Shown piece by piece: positions 50,997-59,729 of a stretch of DNA of 64,000 nt. Numbering within the stretch: the first letter of the stretch is position 1; each line of letters starts with the position of its first letter. Below the pieces are notes generated by a model. The model was not told the DNA's origin and searched no databases. It saw nothing but the letters and a program-made list of their open reading frames with translations. The DNA is taken from assembly GCF_006265175.1 (NCBI RefSeq), contig NZ_VDCQ01000025.1:52121-116120 (forward strand), written 5' to 3'. This DNA comes from Paenibacillus hemerocallicola (GTDB taxonomy: Bacteria > Bacillota > Bacilli > Paenibacillales > NBRC-103111). The position numbers and the translations under genes were made by a program.

Positions 50997-51701
50997 ATGC
51001 CGATCAGACCGATTGATATCGCAAGAAAGCTGAATATCAGTACGAGCGCTTTACGGCATTACGAGGAATGGGGAATCGTTCCGCCGGTCGAAAGGGGGGC
51101 CAACGGCTATCGCCTGTATACCGAAGAACATGTGGCTTACTTCGAATGCATACGTACGTTGAACCTCGGGTTCGGAATGGATATTACGAAAGAGGTGCTG
51201 ATCCGCGTACAGAAAAAGCAAGTCGAGCAGGTCATGTGGCAGATTACGGAACAGCAGGCGATGCTGCTGCAGGATAAGATCAGTACGGAGCGGGCGATTC
51301 AAATGCTGGAGACGAAGGAGCTCGAGCTGGTGGACAAGAAGGGCAGAAGCCGCTACATGAGCATCGGGGAGGTGTCCGAGCAGACGAAAATACCCAGTAC
51401 GGCGATTCGGCACTGGGAGAAGATGGGGTTGATCGCCATCCCGCGCGACCAAGAGAACGGCTATCGCAGATTCAGCGCTTCCCATGTCAGGCAGGCGCTT
51501 GTTATCCATGTGCTGCGCCGCTCCATTTGGTCGTTGGAGGTGATCAAGCAGGTGCTCGACGATTTGAATCATAACCATGTCGAACGGGCGCGACAAATCG
51601 CCCAACAATCGCTGCGCAATCTGAATCAGAAAAGTCAGTTCCAGATGAAAGGAATTCATACCTTATACCGACTGCTCCACCTTCTGAAGCTGATTGATTA
51701 A
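50997..51701 (+). CDS. MerR-type regulator with two HTH domains
   Basis: A 234-residue protein containing two MerR helix-turn-helix domains. The first is at residues 3-70 (IRPIDIARKLNISTSALRHY, EEWGIVPPVERGANGYRLYT); the second is at about residues 122-190 (MSIGEVSEQTKIPSTAIRHW, EKMGLIAIPRDQENGYRRFS). Each has the EEWG or EKMG wing typical of MerR. The helix between them (KKQVEQVMWQITEQQAMLLQ) is the place where MerR proteins dimerise. No separate ligand domain follows. The ATG at 50997 follows GTCAGGAGGACATTC. Likely target is the divergent DHA2 exporter. Confidence 0.85.
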   Translation: MPIRPIDIARKLNISTSALRHYEEWGIVPPVERGANGYRLYTEEHVAYFECIRTLNLGFGMDITKEVLIRVQKKQVEQVMWQITEQQAMLLQDKISTERAIQMLETKELELVDKKGRSRYMSIGEVSEQTKIPSTAIRHWEKMGLIAIPRDQENGYRRFSASHVRQALVIHVLRRSIWSLEVIKQVLDDLNHNHVERARQIAQQSLRNLNQKSQFQMKGIHTLYRLLHLLKLID

Positions 51702-51716
51702 ATGGCGGCTCGGCGG

Positions 51717-52883
51717 TCAAAGAAATGTCCGTTTGCCATAGAAATCTTTCTTTATCCGCATCATGTCGAACAACCTGCCTTCATCATCGATAGCCCGCAC
51801 TTCCAAGCTGGTCGAGGTGACGACTACCTGCACAAAATGGGGAACAGCCAACGATTGCGACGTATGCCATTCTCTCCTGGGCAAGAGCCATTCCGGCATG
51901 GCACCCGCTCCACCTGCTACGATATACACGATTCCGTTATCCATATCGACCACGCCGTCGCGAATCGGATGACTTCGCTCGTAGACGATCGTATGGGAGT
52001 TAAACACCAAATCGACTCCGTACTGCTCCAATAGCGGGCAAAGCTGGCGCAAATCCTCGACCTGATAGCCCCCCGAAACATATGGAGGGTAATGGAAAAA
52101 TACGATTTTCCATTTGGCGAAGGACGATTGCAAATCGCGTATCAAGAAATCGTACTGTTCGTTTCCCGGCATCATCCCTCCCGAGCTGCGGGGATAATGT
52201 TCGGGTTTGATGAAGTCCGTGCTGTCCAGACAGATGAAATGGGCATCCCCGTAATCGAACGAATAATAATTTTTGGGTGGAGCATATGCAAATAAGTCAT
52301 AGTACAACGAAGCATTGCGCTCATGGTTACCCAAGCAGCTATAGAATGGCGTATTTGTCAATAAGTGCTTGCCGGGGCTAAAAAAATAAGTGTCCCAATC
52401 GTCGTAATTTGTCCCGTCATTCACGAGGTCGCCTACAAACAAGGCTAGATCGGGGCGGAATGCTTGCATTTGCTTGAATATACGTCGATTGATTTGACCA
52501 TTCGACGAATCGAACCCGCTGTAGCCCCCGGTCTCGCTCGTCACGGCAAAGGAAAACGGTTCCCCTTTGCGGACGGCCGTTTTCATCGGATGTGGGCCCG
52601 ATTCGATTTCCCCTTGCCCATGCTTCGAGCCGACTTTATAAAAATAAATCGTTCCCGGCTCCAAACCGGTTACGGTCAATTGATGAATCGTACAGTAATC
52701 CTCGCTGTACACCTCACACAACAATTGCTCCGGCTTCTTGTAGTTTCCCTGGTAACCGCTATGTATTCTCTCCGCCGCCAAAATCTCCACTCTCGAATCG
52801 GACGGCTCCGACGTCTCCCACATGATCGTCATGGAATGAAGCGTCGGCCATTGCAAATATGGCTCTTTGACAATTGAAAGCAT
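51717..52883 (-). CDS. Purple-acid-phosphatase-like metallophosphoesterase with altered metal site
   Basis: A 388-residue protein. Residues 1-105 are a fibronectin-like N-terminal domain (EPYLQWPTLHSMTIMWETSE; VTGLEPGTIYFYKVGS) as in purple acid phosphatases. The catalytic domain has GDLVND and CLGNHER, HFICLDS, FFHYPPY and SHTIVYERSHP. However, the usual first Asp motif (GDxG) reads TSETGG, and the GHxHxYER motif reads NSHTIVYER, so one Asp is Glu and one His is Ile. The ATG at 52883 follows GGGGGAAACGGAAC. There is no signal peptide, so it may be cytoplasmic. It lies 22 bases after the hydrolase gene. Its activity may be altered. Confidence 0.8.
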   Translation of the reverse strand: MLSIVKEPYLQWPTLHSMTIMWETSEPSDSRVEILAAERIHSGYQGNYKKPEQLLCEVYSEDYCTIHQLTVTGLEPGTIYFYKVGSKHGQGEIESGPHPMKTAVRKGEPFSFAVTSETGGYSGFDSSNGQINRRIFKQMQAFRPDLALFVGDLVNDGTNYDDWDTYFFSPGKHLLTNTPFYSCLGNHERNASLYYDLFAYAPPKNYYSFDYGDAHFICLDSTDFIKPEHYPRSSGGMMPGNEQYDFLIRDLQSSFAKWKIVFFHYPPYVSGGYQVEDLRQLCPLLEQYGVDLVFNSHTIVYERSHPIRDGVVDMDNGIVYIVAGGAGAMPEWLLPRREWHTSQSLAVPHFVQVVVTSTSLEVRAIDDEGRLFDMMRIKKDFYGKRTFL

Positions 52884-52905
52884 GTTCCGTTTCCCCCGCT
52901 TCGGA

Positions 52906-53661
52906 TTACCGGATTGGATTGGACGCCAAAAATTCGAGAATCGCATCGTTTACATAGACGGGATTTTCTCTTACCATATGCGGCCTGTGGCTGCCGCCGG
53001 GAACGATGAGATACTTCGATCCTTTTACGAGCGAGCTCAAAGCGATCAACCTCTCCTCGCCGGCGAACGGGTCGTGCTCCCCGGAAATGAACAAGGCCGG
53101 ACAACCTATGCCGCCGAGCTGTTCCTCCGAAAGCTGCGGGTATAATCGCCAATCGATCGCGCTTTGCCGCACATGCTCCTGCCAGTTACCCCGATGCGCT
53201 TCTTCGTGTCTTTCCGTCATATGATCGATAAAGTCTTGTCGCCCGTTCCGAATGATCCATTCCGGTTCGAATTCCTCCACGCCGGCAGGATCGCAAAACC
53301 CGCTTGTCCCTATCGTAGTGAGGGTGGCGACTCTGTCGGGATGATCGACGGCCATATACAAGCCGACATTGGCACCCAAGCTAAAGCCGATCAAGTGCGC
53401 TCTCGCTATGCTCATCTGATCCATATAGGCCAGTATGTCATCCGCAATTTGCGGACTGTTCCATTCCAGGCTGTCGCATCTGGTTCTCCCGTGTCCTCTG
53501 AAATCGGGTAAATAGCAGGTGTACTTCTTCTGAAAATCAAGCATTTGACTTGCAAAGGCCAAAATCCCCCGCGAATAGCCGCTATGGAGAAATATGACCG
53601 GGTCTCCGAAGCCCATTTTCTCGTAAAACATTTCCAAATCCTTCACCTGAACGTACGGCAA
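52906..53661 (-). CDS. Alpha/beta hydrolase
   Basis: A 251-residue enzyme. The oxyanion region VIFLHSGYSRG, the nucleophile elbow GFSLGANVG (Ser in G-F-S-L-G), the acid in SGEHDPFAGEE and the final His in PGGSHRPHM make a complete catalytic triad. Close in form to esterases and lactonases of the MhpC/PcaD group. The start is TTG at 53661 after TGGAGGAGTGGTATT. It is co-transcribed with the metallophosphoesterase. Substrate unknown. Confidence 0.88.
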   Translation of the reverse strand: MPYVQVKDLEMFYEKMGFGDPVIFLHSGYSRGILAFASQMLDFQKKYTCYLPDFRGHGRTRCDSLEWNSPQIADDILAYMDQMSIARAHLIGFSLGANVGLYMAVDHPDRVATLTTIGTSGFCDPAGVEEFEPEWIIRNGRQDFIDHMTERHEEAHRGNWQEHVRQSAIDWRLYPQLSEEQLGGIGCPALFISGEHDPFAGEERLIALSSLVKGSKYLIVPGGSHRPHMVRENPVYVNDAILEFLASNPIR

Positions 53662-53753
53662 AATACCACTCCTCCATGCTGCCGCGAAAAGGGAACCCTT
53701 GTTCCCCTTCGTATATTTTACTCTCTTTATCTCTGAATGTCATTATAAAACGT

Positions 53754-53783
53754 AAAAAAAACCGCCACTTAACAGGCGGTTTT
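53754..53783. terminator. Bidirectional terminator
   Basis: AAAACCGCC / GGCGGTTTT with an 8-base loop and A/T runs on both sides. It ends the five-gene ABC module. Confidence 0.85.
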
Positions 53784-53795
53784 GCATCAGGCGGC

Positions 53796-54542
53796 TTATA
53801 TCTCTTTCCTAACAAAATACAACAGCCCCGCGCACAAAAAAACGATAAAACTACCGGAAACCGTAAGGATCAAGCTCTCTATGGGAAGCAGTAAAGCGGC
53901 CGTACTTTGCTGCGTTCCCGGCATCATCGCAAGAAACGGCTGAGCCCAAGGGTAGAACGGAGCGATTTTGGCCGAGTTCAATATGAGCAAGTTCGGTACG
54001 GTCAACGAAACGTTCAAGGCAAGCGGGAGACCGAAGCTGGACCAGCCGAGCGAAGCGCCGAGCTGCAGAGCCGCGATCGGGAAACAAGCGAGCCATCCGC
54101 CCGTTATGCTTGTCAGCATCATTTTCCAAGGAAACGGCTCGGATATGCCCAAATACGATCCGACAAGCCATACGGCCAGCAGCAGCAGCAATTGGCATAC
54201 GCCGAGCAAGCCGACGACCATCGTAAGCTTAGCCGCGTATACGGTCGTTCGCGTTACGGGCAAAGCCAGCAATTGCTTCCATCCGCCGCCGGCATGCTCG
54301 TACCGGCACACCCATGCGGACAAAAGACCGGCCAGAACCGGCAGCAGCAGGACGGCGTGCAGCATGGTCATCGCGCCGAGCAGCATCGGCCACTTCGAGC
54401 CTTCCGCCGTTGCTGGCGTATCGAGATTGACGAACACTCCGATCAGAGCGGCCATCAGCGGACTGACGGCGACAAGTAGCCATATCGGCAGACGTCCTAT
54501 TTTCACCCGCTCGGCGGCGACAACATGAAGGAAGCGGCTCAT
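53796..54542 (-). CDS. Lantibiotic-immunity-type ABC permease (second)
   Basis: A 248-residue protein with six membrane helices. The N-terminus (VVAAERVKIGRLPIWLLVAV) and the segment YEHAGGGWKQLLALPVTRTT with VYAAKLTMVV match the ABC-2 permeases of NisG/SpaG-type immunity systems. It starts one base after the stop of the first permease (TAAGATG), so the two are coupled. It would form the membrane part with that protein and the ATPase at 55257. Confidence 0.85.
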   Translation of the reverse strand: MSRFLHVVAAERVKIGRLPIWLLVAVSPLMAALIGVFVNLDTPATAEGSKWPMLLGAMTMLHAVLLLPVLAGLLSAWVCRYEHAGGGWKQLLALPVTRTTVYAAKLTMVVGLLGVCQLLLLLAVWLVGSYLGISEPFPWKMMLTSITGGWLACFPIAALQLGASLGWSSFGLPLALNVSLTVPNLLILNSAKIAPFYPWAQPFLAMMPGTQQSTAALLLPIESLILTVSGSFIVFLCAGLLYFVRKEI

Positions 54543-54543
54543 C

Positions 54544-55257
54544 TTACTCCACATCCTTTCGATTGAAATGCACCAAGCCGGTGACCGCTATCGCGAGGCC
54601 GAGCAATGCCCCGGCAGCCATCATAAGCGCCGATTCCGTTCCCCTATAGGCAAGAGCGGGCCAATTCAGAGGAAGCCAGGCCGACAATGTCGAGACGAAC
54701 GGCGAAATAAGCGCGGCGGCTACGCCGATCGACACCGGCGCGCCTTGATTTTTTAACGTTACGGTCAGCCACAGCGCCAATGCGAGCATGGGCAATGCCG
54801 CGACGAAGGGAGCGAAGCTCATCCTCAGAAGCTCCAGTATGGGAGGAACGGAGTCGAAGCCGAGTATCAGTCCCAAAACGACGGATCCTATCGATAAGAG
54901 CAGGCATGAAGCGGCCAGCAGCAGCGTGGATAATGCCAATTTGGCGGAATATACGGCCGTTCTGGTGACCGGCAGCGCCAATAGTTGCTTCCACGCACTC
55001 GTCTGATGCTCTACCCCGGCGATCAGGGAGCAGACGAGCGTCATGCCCAAGTAAAGCGAGATCGGAACGAATTCGCTGACATTGTCCATCAAGCCGCCCC
55101 ACGGGTTGCCGGCGTACCGTTTCATCATATAGTCGTATCGAAACCCATAGTTGAGAGACTGCATCGCGATCAATCCGACCGGTCCCAGAAAAATGAGGAA
55201 CCAGATGCCTTTGCCGCGAATTTTGAGAAAATCGGCCGACAGCGCCCGCGCGAACAT
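54544..55257 (-). CDS. Lantibiotic-immunity-type ABC permease (first)
   Basis: A 237-residue ABC-2 permease with six helices. It has the same shared segment as the second (HQTSAWKQLLALPVTRTAVY), showing a duplication. The ATG at 55257 overlaps the ATPase stop in TGATG. The longest frame extends 56 codons upstream into the ATPase and is not used. It probably pairs with the second permease to remove or pump out a membrane-active peptide. Confidence 0.85.
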   Translation of the reverse strand: MFARALSADFLKIRGKGIWFLIFLGPVGLIAMQSLNYGFRYDYMMKRYAGNPWGGLMDNVSEFVPISLYLGMTLVCSLIAGVEHQTSAWKQLLALPVTRTAVYSAKLALSTLLLAASCLLLSIGSVVLGLILGFDSVPPILELLRMSFAPFVAALPMLALALWLTVTLKNQGAPVSIGVAAALISPFVSTLSAWLPLNWPALAYRGTESALMMAAGALLGLAIAVTGLVHFNRKDVE

Positions 55258-56171
55258 CAGGACACGCCCTTTCCGACGATTCGCATGAATATGTCCTCCA
55301 GCGACTTCCGTTGTTCCTCGACGCGGTATATGTCGTGATCCAGTTCCACGAGCAGACGGACAAGACGGGCGACATCGCGGTCGGACACCCCCGCGCAGTG
55401 CAGCATTCCTTCCTGCAGCGTGCATTCCCAGCCAACAGACTGAACAATCCCGAGAGCCTTGTCCGGTTCGGACACCGAAAGTCTTATCCCTTGCGCGGAT
55501 TGCAAACGCAAATTGTGGATCGTGTCCTGATATACCATTCTCCCTTCTCGTATGATGCCGACCGTTCCGGCCATCTGCTCCACTTCGCCGAGCAAGTGAC
55601 TGGATACGAGAACGGTCATTCCGTGCTGCCTCGGCATATCCTTGATCAATTCGCGGATTTCCTGAATGCCGGCCGGATCGAGCCCGTTCGTCGGTTCATC
55701 GAGAATGAGCAGCTTCGGAGAGCCGAGCAGGGCAGCGGCTATGCCGAGCCTCTGCTTCATGCCGAGCGAGAACCCGCGTACCGGTCTCCGTGCCTCCTTG
55801 GTCAACGATACGATATCCAGCACTTCGGCAATCCGGATGGCGGGCACGTCCAGGATGCGTCGGATCGCTTCCAGATTTTGTACCGCGCTCAAATGTCCGT
55901 AATACGACGGATACTCGACCAGCGAGCCGACCTGTCGAAGCACCTGCAATTTGTTTTTCCGCAGCTCTTTGCCCAAAATGCGGATCGAGCCTCTGGTCGG
56001 CTTGATCAAGCCCAGCAGCATCCGGATGGTCGTCGTCTTGCCCGCACCGTTCGGACCGAGAAATCCGTAAATGTCCCCTTCTGCAATATGAAGATCCAAC
56101 GCCTCGACGGCGGCGCGTCCGCGGTATACTTTCGATAATCCTTTCGTTTGTATGACCGGTTCTGTCATCAT
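55257..56171 (-). CDS. ABC transporter ATPase of the immunity-type module
   Basis: A 304-residue ATPase: Walker A FLGPNGAGKTTTIRM, signature GFSLGMKQRLGIA, Walker B LLILDEPTNGLDP, and H-loop SSHLLGEVEQMA. The closest known group is the lantibiotic/bacitracin ATPases (NisF, BcrA). GAGGTGATAG precedes two adjacent ATG codons (56171 and 56168), so the exact start is uncertain by one residue. It lies 68 bases after the kinase and overlaps the permease start. Confidence 0.9.
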   Translation of the reverse strand: MMTEPVIQTKGLSKVYRGRAAVEALDLHIAEGDIYGFLGPNGAGKTTTIRMLLGLIKPTRGSIRILGKELRKNKLQVLRQVGSLVEYPSYYGHLSAVQNLEAIRRILDVPAIRIAEVLDIVSLTKEARRPVRGFSLGMKQRLGIAAALLGSPKLLILDEPTNGLDPAGIQEIRELIKDMPRQHGMTVLVSSHLLGEVEQMAGTVGIIREGRMVYQDTIHNLRLQSAQGIRLSVSEPDKALGIVQSVGWECTLQEGMLHCAGVSDRDVARLVRLLVELDHDIYRVEEQRKSLEDIFMRIVGKGVS

Positions 56172-56239
56172 CTATCACCTCGACATCCATCATAACCGTC
56201 TCAGGTTAAAGGAACGTCGCGGCGAAGTTTAAATTTGGT

Positions 56240-57634
56240 TTAAATCGGGATCGGGACAATATATACTCGTGTGCCCGCTGAGGAGCTTTCCGCTTCCCGG
56301 AGCAGCTTCATTTCCTTCAGGAGCAAATCGACGACGGACAGTCCGAGACCGGCCCCCTTTGTCGAGCCGGTCGACTCCATCCCGTTTCCGCGATCGGCGA
56401 TCACCAGGGCGGCTAAGCCGTATCGCTCCTCCACGCTTATCCCGATAAAACCGCCGCCGCCGGCATGCCGTACCACATTTTGGAAGAGGTTGTCGAGCAC
56501 TCGGTAAAATCCTTGCTCGTCCACCTCCCACACGATCGGAGTTTCCGGAAGCGACAACTCCGCCTCCAACCCGGCACTTTCCCATAGCGGATACCATGCC
56601 GCCGCGCTTTGCCGGACTAGCCGCAGCACGTCCATACGTTGCGGGTACAAGGCATATTTTCCGTTCAGGAGCAAATTGTAGGATAACAAATGGTCCAGCA
56701 GTCGATCCAAATCGCTGATTTTCATCTGCATCAGTTGTATGGAACGGCGCCCTTCTCCGGAAAGCGGCTCCCGCTCCAGCGAGTACAGGTGGCTTCCGAT
56801 GACGGTCAACGGAGTGCGCAGATCGTGGGACAAGCTGCCGATCAATCGTTGACGCAGCTCCTCCTCCTCCTTCTCCCGCCGTTTACTGCGGGTCAACTCG
56901 TCAATCATGGCGTTGAACGCCATTTTCAGCTGGCCGATCTCGTCCGGCCTGCCGATGCTTACCGGCAAGGGAATGCCGGATTGTCCCGGCAACGTCATAG
57001 CCGCTTCGAGACTTAGCAATCTGCGGCGGATACGATGGAAAAATCCGTACGACATGAAGATAAACACGATCAGCATAATCGTCAGAATATATCCGAAGAA
57101 AGCCGTATCGCTTCTTCCTTCCGGCCGGCTCCTCACCAGAAACGCTCGCGGAAGCTCCAGCACCATAAACCCTGATTGAAGAGAGGAGTCCCCGCCGATG
57201 AAAGCCACTACGGTAAACGGTTCGGACTTCTCTATGGTACGGGCCTTCATGAAAGCGATCGCGTAGTCCGCAGTCCAGATGGTCGGCATATTCTCCTGAA
57301 CAGGCAGTTGCAGACGAGTGCGCCCGCTTCCGTCAACCCGGAATAACGAGGCATCCGGATAACGATTTTTCAATTCATGAAGTTTGGCGTCGAGCTGTTC
57401 GTCCGTCGCTCCGCCCAGCAGCTCTGCTTCCCCGTGCCACGCCCATTCGATATCCAGACCGGTGCCGTACCGAAGAGGTTCCCCGTGGTCTTTCTGTGCG
57501 GACAGCAAACGATTGACTAACCACGATGCCGTCATACTGGCCGGTATCGCGATAGGAATGAACAGCAACGCGGTCAACAGGAGCAGCAAGTAGCGGGACA
57601 ACAAAGATTGTTTGAACTTATAGCCGCGCCGCAT
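56240..57634 (-). CDS. Sensor histidine kinase
   Basis: A 464-residue membrane kinase. One helix near residue 15-38 and one near 178-198 enclose an extracytoplasmic sensor of about 140 residues. Then comes a HAMP linker (residues 200-250), the phosphoacceptor His270 in SLSHDLRTPL, and the ATPase region (VLDNLFQNVVRHAGGGGF; ADRGNGM; GAGLGLSVVD). The ATG at 57634 overlaps the response-regulator stop (TGATG). The long frame beyond it is not used. It likely senses a peptide antibiotic or envelope signal and controls the ABC genes. Confidence 0.92.
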   Translation of the reverse strand: MRRGYKFKQSLLSRYLLLLLTALLFIPIAIPASMTASWLVNRLLSAQKDHGEPLRYGTGLDIEWAWHGEAELLGGATDEQLDAKLHELKNRYPDASLFRVDGSGRTRLQLPVQENMPTIWTADYAIAFMKARTIEKSEPFTVVAFIGGDSSLQSGFMVLELPRAFLVRSRPEGRSDTAFFGYILTIMLIVFIFMSYGFFHRIRRRLLSLEAAMTLPGQSGIPLPVSIGRPDEIGQLKMAFNAMIDELTRSKRREKEEEELRQRLIGSLSHDLRTPLTVIGSHLYSLEREPLSGEGRRSIQLMQMKISDLDRLLDHLLSYNLLLNGKYALYPQRMDVLRLVRQSAAAWYPLWESAGLEAELSLPETPIVWEVDEQGFYRVLDNLFQNVVRHAGGGGFIGISVEERYGLAALVIADRGNGMESTGSTKGAGLGLSVVDLLLKEMKLLREAESSSAGTRVYIVPIPI

Positions 57635-58308
57635 CAGTTCTTTACCCGGTATCCGATGCCGCGGATCGTTTCGATGATTTCCGGAGCCGCCGGATCGCGC
57701 TCCAGCTTTTCGCGCAAATAACGGATGTGAACCATCAATGTTTTGTCGCCTTCGATATACGGCTCCCCCCATACGCCCTCGAAAATTTGTTCTTTCGTCA
57801 TAATTTGACCGAGATGCCGCAGAAAATATTGAAAAATGTGATATTGCTTCCCCGTCAAAACGATTTCGTCCCCCGTGTCGCGATGCACGATTTTTTTGTC
57901 GTTTATATGGACGATCAGGTGTTTGAGCGACAATGTTTCTTCGAAAGCTTCGCCGGTCCGCCTCAGCAGCACTTCGATACGCGCCGCCAACTCATCCGGA
58001 TGAAACGGCTTGGTCAAGTAGTCGTCGGCAAATTGCAAGCCTTGCAGCTTGTCGTCGATCGACGACCGGGCAGACAACATAAGGACAGGCAATTGCGGGT
58101 ATTGCTTCTTGATCCGTTGTCCGACCGTAAAGCCGTCCAATCCGGGGAGCATCACATCTACAATCGCCAATCTGCATGCCCCCGCCTCCTGCAGCGCCTT
58201 CTCCCCATTCGTCAGCCACATTACCTCATACCCTCTGGCAGTCAAATCCCGGGTTACCCAGGAGCCGATCTCGGCGTCGTCTTCGATGTATAAAACCGGT
58301 ATTTTCAT
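57634..58308 (-). CDS. OmpR/PhoB-type response regulator
   Basis: A 224-residue regulator. The receiver has the acidic pair Asp10/Asp11, the phosphorylation site Asp51 (VDVMLPGLDG) and Lys100 (LTKPF). The C-terminal winged helix (TGKQYHIFQYFLRHLGQIMT, YLREKLERDPAAPEIIETIR, GIGYRVKN) is standard. The ATG at 58308 has GGAAGGA at about 13 bases. It is first in the five-gene operon. Confidence 0.92.
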   Translation of the reverse strand: MKIPVLYIEDDAEIGSWVTRDLTARGYEVMWLTNGEKALQEAGACRLAIVDVMLPGLDGFTVGQRIKKQYPQLPVLMLSARSSIDDKLQGLQFADDYLTKPFHPDELAARIEVLLRRTGEAFEETLSLKHLIVHINDKKIVHRDTGDEIVLTGKQYHIFQYFLRHLGQIMTKEQIFEGVWGEPYIEGDKTLMVHIRYLREKLERDPAAPEIIETIRGIGYRVKN

Positions 58309-58346
58309 GATTGAAGCAGATCCTTCCGACAGTAGCGTTTATGTCC

Positions 58347-58355
58347 ATTATACCA
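58347..58355 (-). promoter_or_regulatory. Extended -10 promoter of the two-component/ABC operon
   Basis: On the minus strand TGGTATAAT is an extended -10 box, 39 bases before the response-regulator start. No good -35 is seen. Confidence 0.5.
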
Positions 58356-58537
58356 TGGCCGATTTCCGCTCCGTACCTGACCTTGGTCCGGGATCGCAAC
58401 CGTCCGCAACGTTCATGTAACCGAAAATTCATATTTTCATGACAAAATTGTGCAGGATATCACATGGAAGCAAATTTGTGCGGCCAAATATGATATCCTA
58501 TATGTAAATCATGACGTTTAAGGGGAATTGATAACCG

Positions 58538-59461
58538 ATGAGAACTGCAGCCATAAAAAAGAGCGCTCTAAAAACGCCTCCCCGGGAGCTGCCGAAAGTC
58601 CTGTTCGAGACGATAAAAACAGGCATCATCAAATCCAATCTGATCGCGATGTTCGCGGGACTCAGTATGGCTCTCTATATTTACGATATCCGCTTTTTCG
58701 ACAAGATAGGGGAGATCGTGTTGGCGGCGCTGGGGTCCGCCCTTGTCATAGGAGCAGCCGGCGCCTTCAACAATCTGTACGACCGGGACATCGACGCTAT
58801 CATGGATCGGACGAAAAATCGTCCTACCGTTACCGGTCAAATACAACCGAAGACGACGCTCGCTATCGGTGTCATAATGGCCTTGCTTGGTCTCGGCTGT
58901 CTGTTGACCGCATCTCCTCTCGCGGCGCTGTTCGGATTTCTCGGTCTGTTTCTGTATGTCGTTCCTTACACGATGTGGACCAAACGCAGAACCATCTACA
59001 ATACCGAGGTTGGCAGCTTTTCCGGTGCGGTTCCTCCGCTGATCGGCTGGACGGCCGTATCGCCGGATTTGCTCCATCCCGGTGCGGCGGCTCTGTTTAT
59101 CCTCATGCTGTTGTGGCAAATGCCGCATTTTTATGCGATCGCGATTCGCCGCCACGACGAGTACAAGGCGGCCAACGTCCCGATGCTGCCTGTCGTAAAA
59201 GGCACCCGCAGAACCTATTTGCAAACGAACGTTTATATTGCGGCTCTTGTATGCGCCAGTTTCTTATTTTGGTCGTTTTCGCCTATCATTGCGGTTGTAG
59301 CGTTATTGCTAAGCGCCGGCTGGCTAATCCTCAGTATCGCGGGTTATAAAAAAATGACGCCACACAAATGGGCGACTGTCATGTTTATTTATTCGTTAAA
59401 CCATATTACCGTTCTGTTTGCGGTCATCATCGGCTATTCGCTGATTCGGACTTGGTTCTAA
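58538..59461 (+). CDS. ctaB: Protoheme IX farnesyltransferase (heme O synthase)
   Basis: A 307-residue membrane prenyltransferase with nine helices that adds farnesyl to heme B to make heme O, needed by aa3/bo3 oxidases. The two Asp-rich sites are visible: NNLYDRDIDAIMDRTKNRP (NDxxDxxxD type) and the second loop region around LYVVPYTMWTKRRT with NTEVGSFSGAVPPLIG. The ATG at 58538 follows TTTAAGGGGAATTGATAACC. No cta operon is near. It ends at the terminator at 59543. Confidence 0.93.
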   Translation: MRTAAIKKSALKTPPRELPKVLFETIKTGIIKSNLIAMFAGLSMALYIYDIRFFDKIGEIVLAALGSALVIGAAGAFNNLYDRDIDAIMDRTKNRPTVTGQIQPKTTLAIGVIMALLGLGCLLTASPLAALFGFLGLFLYVVPYTMWTKRRTIYNTEVGSFSGAVPPLIGWTAVSPDLLHPGAAALFILMLLWQMPHFYAIAIRRHDEYKAANVPMLPVVKGTRRTYLQTNVYIAALVCASFLFWSFSPIIAVVALLLSAGWLILSIAGYKKMTPHKWATVMFIYSLNHITVLFAVIIGYSLIRTWF

Positions 59462-59542
59462 TTCGGTTATTGGTTCATTATTGCCATCGCGATGTCTCAG
59501 AGAGAAACCAAAGCAGTGTACCAAGCAACTAATGAATCCTGT

Positions 59543-59571
59543 AAAGAACCTTCGGTGACGGAGGTTCTTTT
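59543..59571. terminator. Terminator after ctaB
   Basis: AAAGAACCT / AGGTTCTTT is followed by a T-rich run. Confidence 0.8.
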
Positions 59572-59729
59572 CTTGTTCTATTGCCACGTTTTACTGTCTG
59601 CACCCTAATTCCTCTACTCACTTCTACAGTAGTCCATGAAACTCCATTTTGGCGCAATAGTCCAAGCACTTGCCGGAATGTTCTTTGCAGATCGGGGAAC
59701 TCTACATGTGGAGGTGTTAATGAATCGGA

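Noticed and set aside
55311..56138. 275-codon plus-strand frame opposite the ATPase
   Set aside because: Antisense to an ATPase with intact Walker motifs.
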